Source of the DNA: JAJKIP01 sp037200685
Lineage (GTDB): Bacteria; Bacteroidota; Bacteroidia; Chitinophagales; Chitinophagaceae
Direction of reading: 5' to 3'
DNA: 64,000 bases
Assembly: GCA_037200685.1 (NCBI GenBank)
Contig: JBBCIG010000004.1
Coordinates: forward strand, 1 to 64,000
The translations under genes and the position numbers were made by a program. Positions 63,534 to 64,000 of the stretch are shown in pieces. The notes under the pieces are model-generated. The model had not been told where the DNA came from. It made no database searches and was given only the letters and a program-made list of their open reading frames with translations. Position 1 is the first letter of the stretch; each line of letters opens with the position of its first letter.

Positions 63534-64000
63534 TTATTTGATAAGTGTCTTGGCCTCCGTTGATACGCAGGCAGCAGCTTGCATTAATGTTTCCTGTTGT
63601 TCAGGAAGGAGGCTTACAATCATTTCTTTTTTATCGTTTCCTGTAAAAATAAATTGGGCGACTTTTTGAGTGGATAATTTTTGCAGCGGGCCTGTTGTAT
63701 TGGCTGTATTCCTGAATTTGAAATGGAAATAACCGTCACAATTTACGCTGCCGCCATTACGGTAAGTGGTCTTCACCCTGTTGCCTTCAAAGAAAATATA
63801 AACGGTTGACATATCATTGAAGCATTTGCCTTCCACGATAAAGAAGAAATCAATCTCTTTGCTGTCCGCTTCAATACTGACTGTGGCCCTTTGCAATGTG
63901 ACAAAGCCGGAAGACACCTTTGTTTCTTTTGTATAGGGGTCTGTTTCGCGGATGACCTTGCAATCCTGGGCTGTTGCAAAAAGCGGAAGTAAGAATAAAA
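63534..64000 (-). CDS. Exported protein of unknown function, truncated at window edge
   Basis: The reading frame enters from the right edge with the end of a signal peptide (LFLLPLFATAQ) and continues DCKVIRETDPYTKETKVSSG, FVTLQRATVSIEADSKEIDF, FFIVEGKCFNDMSTVYIFFE, GNRVKTTYRNGGSVNCDGYF, HFKFRNTANTTGPLQKLSTQ and VAQFIFTGNDKKEMIVSLLP. The mature part of about 144 residues appears complete; only the very N-terminus is outside the window. It looks like a compact beta domain with three cysteines. Function unknown; I recall similar small secreted proteins in Chitinophagaceae. Confidence 0.6.
   Translation of the reverse strand, partial: LFLLPLFATAQDCKVIRETDPYTKETKVSSGFVTLQRATVSIEADSKEIDFFFIVEGKCFNDMSTVYIFFEGNRVKTTYRNGGSVNCDGYFHFKFRNTANTTGPLQKLSTQKVAQFIFTGNDKKEMIVSLLPEQQETLMQAAACVSTEAKTLIK

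Overview
The window looks like chromosomal DNA from a Bacteroidota bacterium, probably Chitinophagaceae-like (the family is inference). Supporting signs are type IX secretion signals (a T9SS type A tail near 55.1 kb and a gliding-motility type C-terminus near 47.4 kb), a DUF2807 head-GIN lipoprotein, a Xre-like regulator of a Bacteroidota type, TAnnTTTG promoter boxes, and many 'outer membrane beta-barrel' and SCxK-type lipoproteins. No rRNA, tRNA or CRISPR was seen; the RNase P RNA gene (rnpB) is present on the minus strand near 60 kb.

Layout. 0-6.3 kb: LEA-like lipoprotein, a PIN toxin/antitoxin pair, an HMA metal-binding protein, pyrE, a Nudix hydrolase, then a minus-strand operon pyrR-pyrB-coaD-thioesterase and a beta-barrel protein. 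6.5-12.2 kb: another beta-barrel, a broken proline-catabolic pruA, prfB with its programmed +1 frameshift, DUF2200, a broken NTF2-like protein and a Xre-like regulator preceded by a 17-unit 21-nt tandem repeat. 12.7-28 kb: mostly accessory and frameshifted genes (sialate O-acetylesterase, methyltransferase, KAL/KAI-repeat lipoprotein, cytochrome c/PQQ sugar dehydrogenase fusion, Nif3-like protein, orphan encapsulated-ferritin-like protein, DUF1080 hydrolase). 28.3-34.4 kb: cysE-cysM, AMP nucleosidase, an IS200/IS605 transposase and a two-ATPase peptide ABC transporter, all frameshifted. 34.4-38.3 kb: one very large TraB/GumN protein. 39-42 kb: intact queA and a complete IS3-family element with target duplication. 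42.2-64 kb: mostly intact genes, including an enolase-superfamily enzyme (broken), AraC regulator, T9SS proteins, a four-GYF protein, a WalJ-like MBL hydrolase, MORN protein, AlkD-like repair protein, CPBP protease, rnpB and ubiX.

Two overall features stand out. First, about half the genes carry indels or nonsense codons; these cluster (7-9 kb, 11-38 kb) while other long tracts are clean, so either gene decay or patchy sequence quality is at work. In those entries I give the span of the reconstructed ancestral gene. Second, intergenic spaces hold a dispersed composite repeat, 12 loci in 64 kb, whose ~75-bp core is usually oriented with its GCCGGGC end toward the 5' end of a gene. Short tandem arrays (7-nt in front of pyrB and pyrE, 21-nt in front of the Xre-like regulator) also sit just upstream of start codons.
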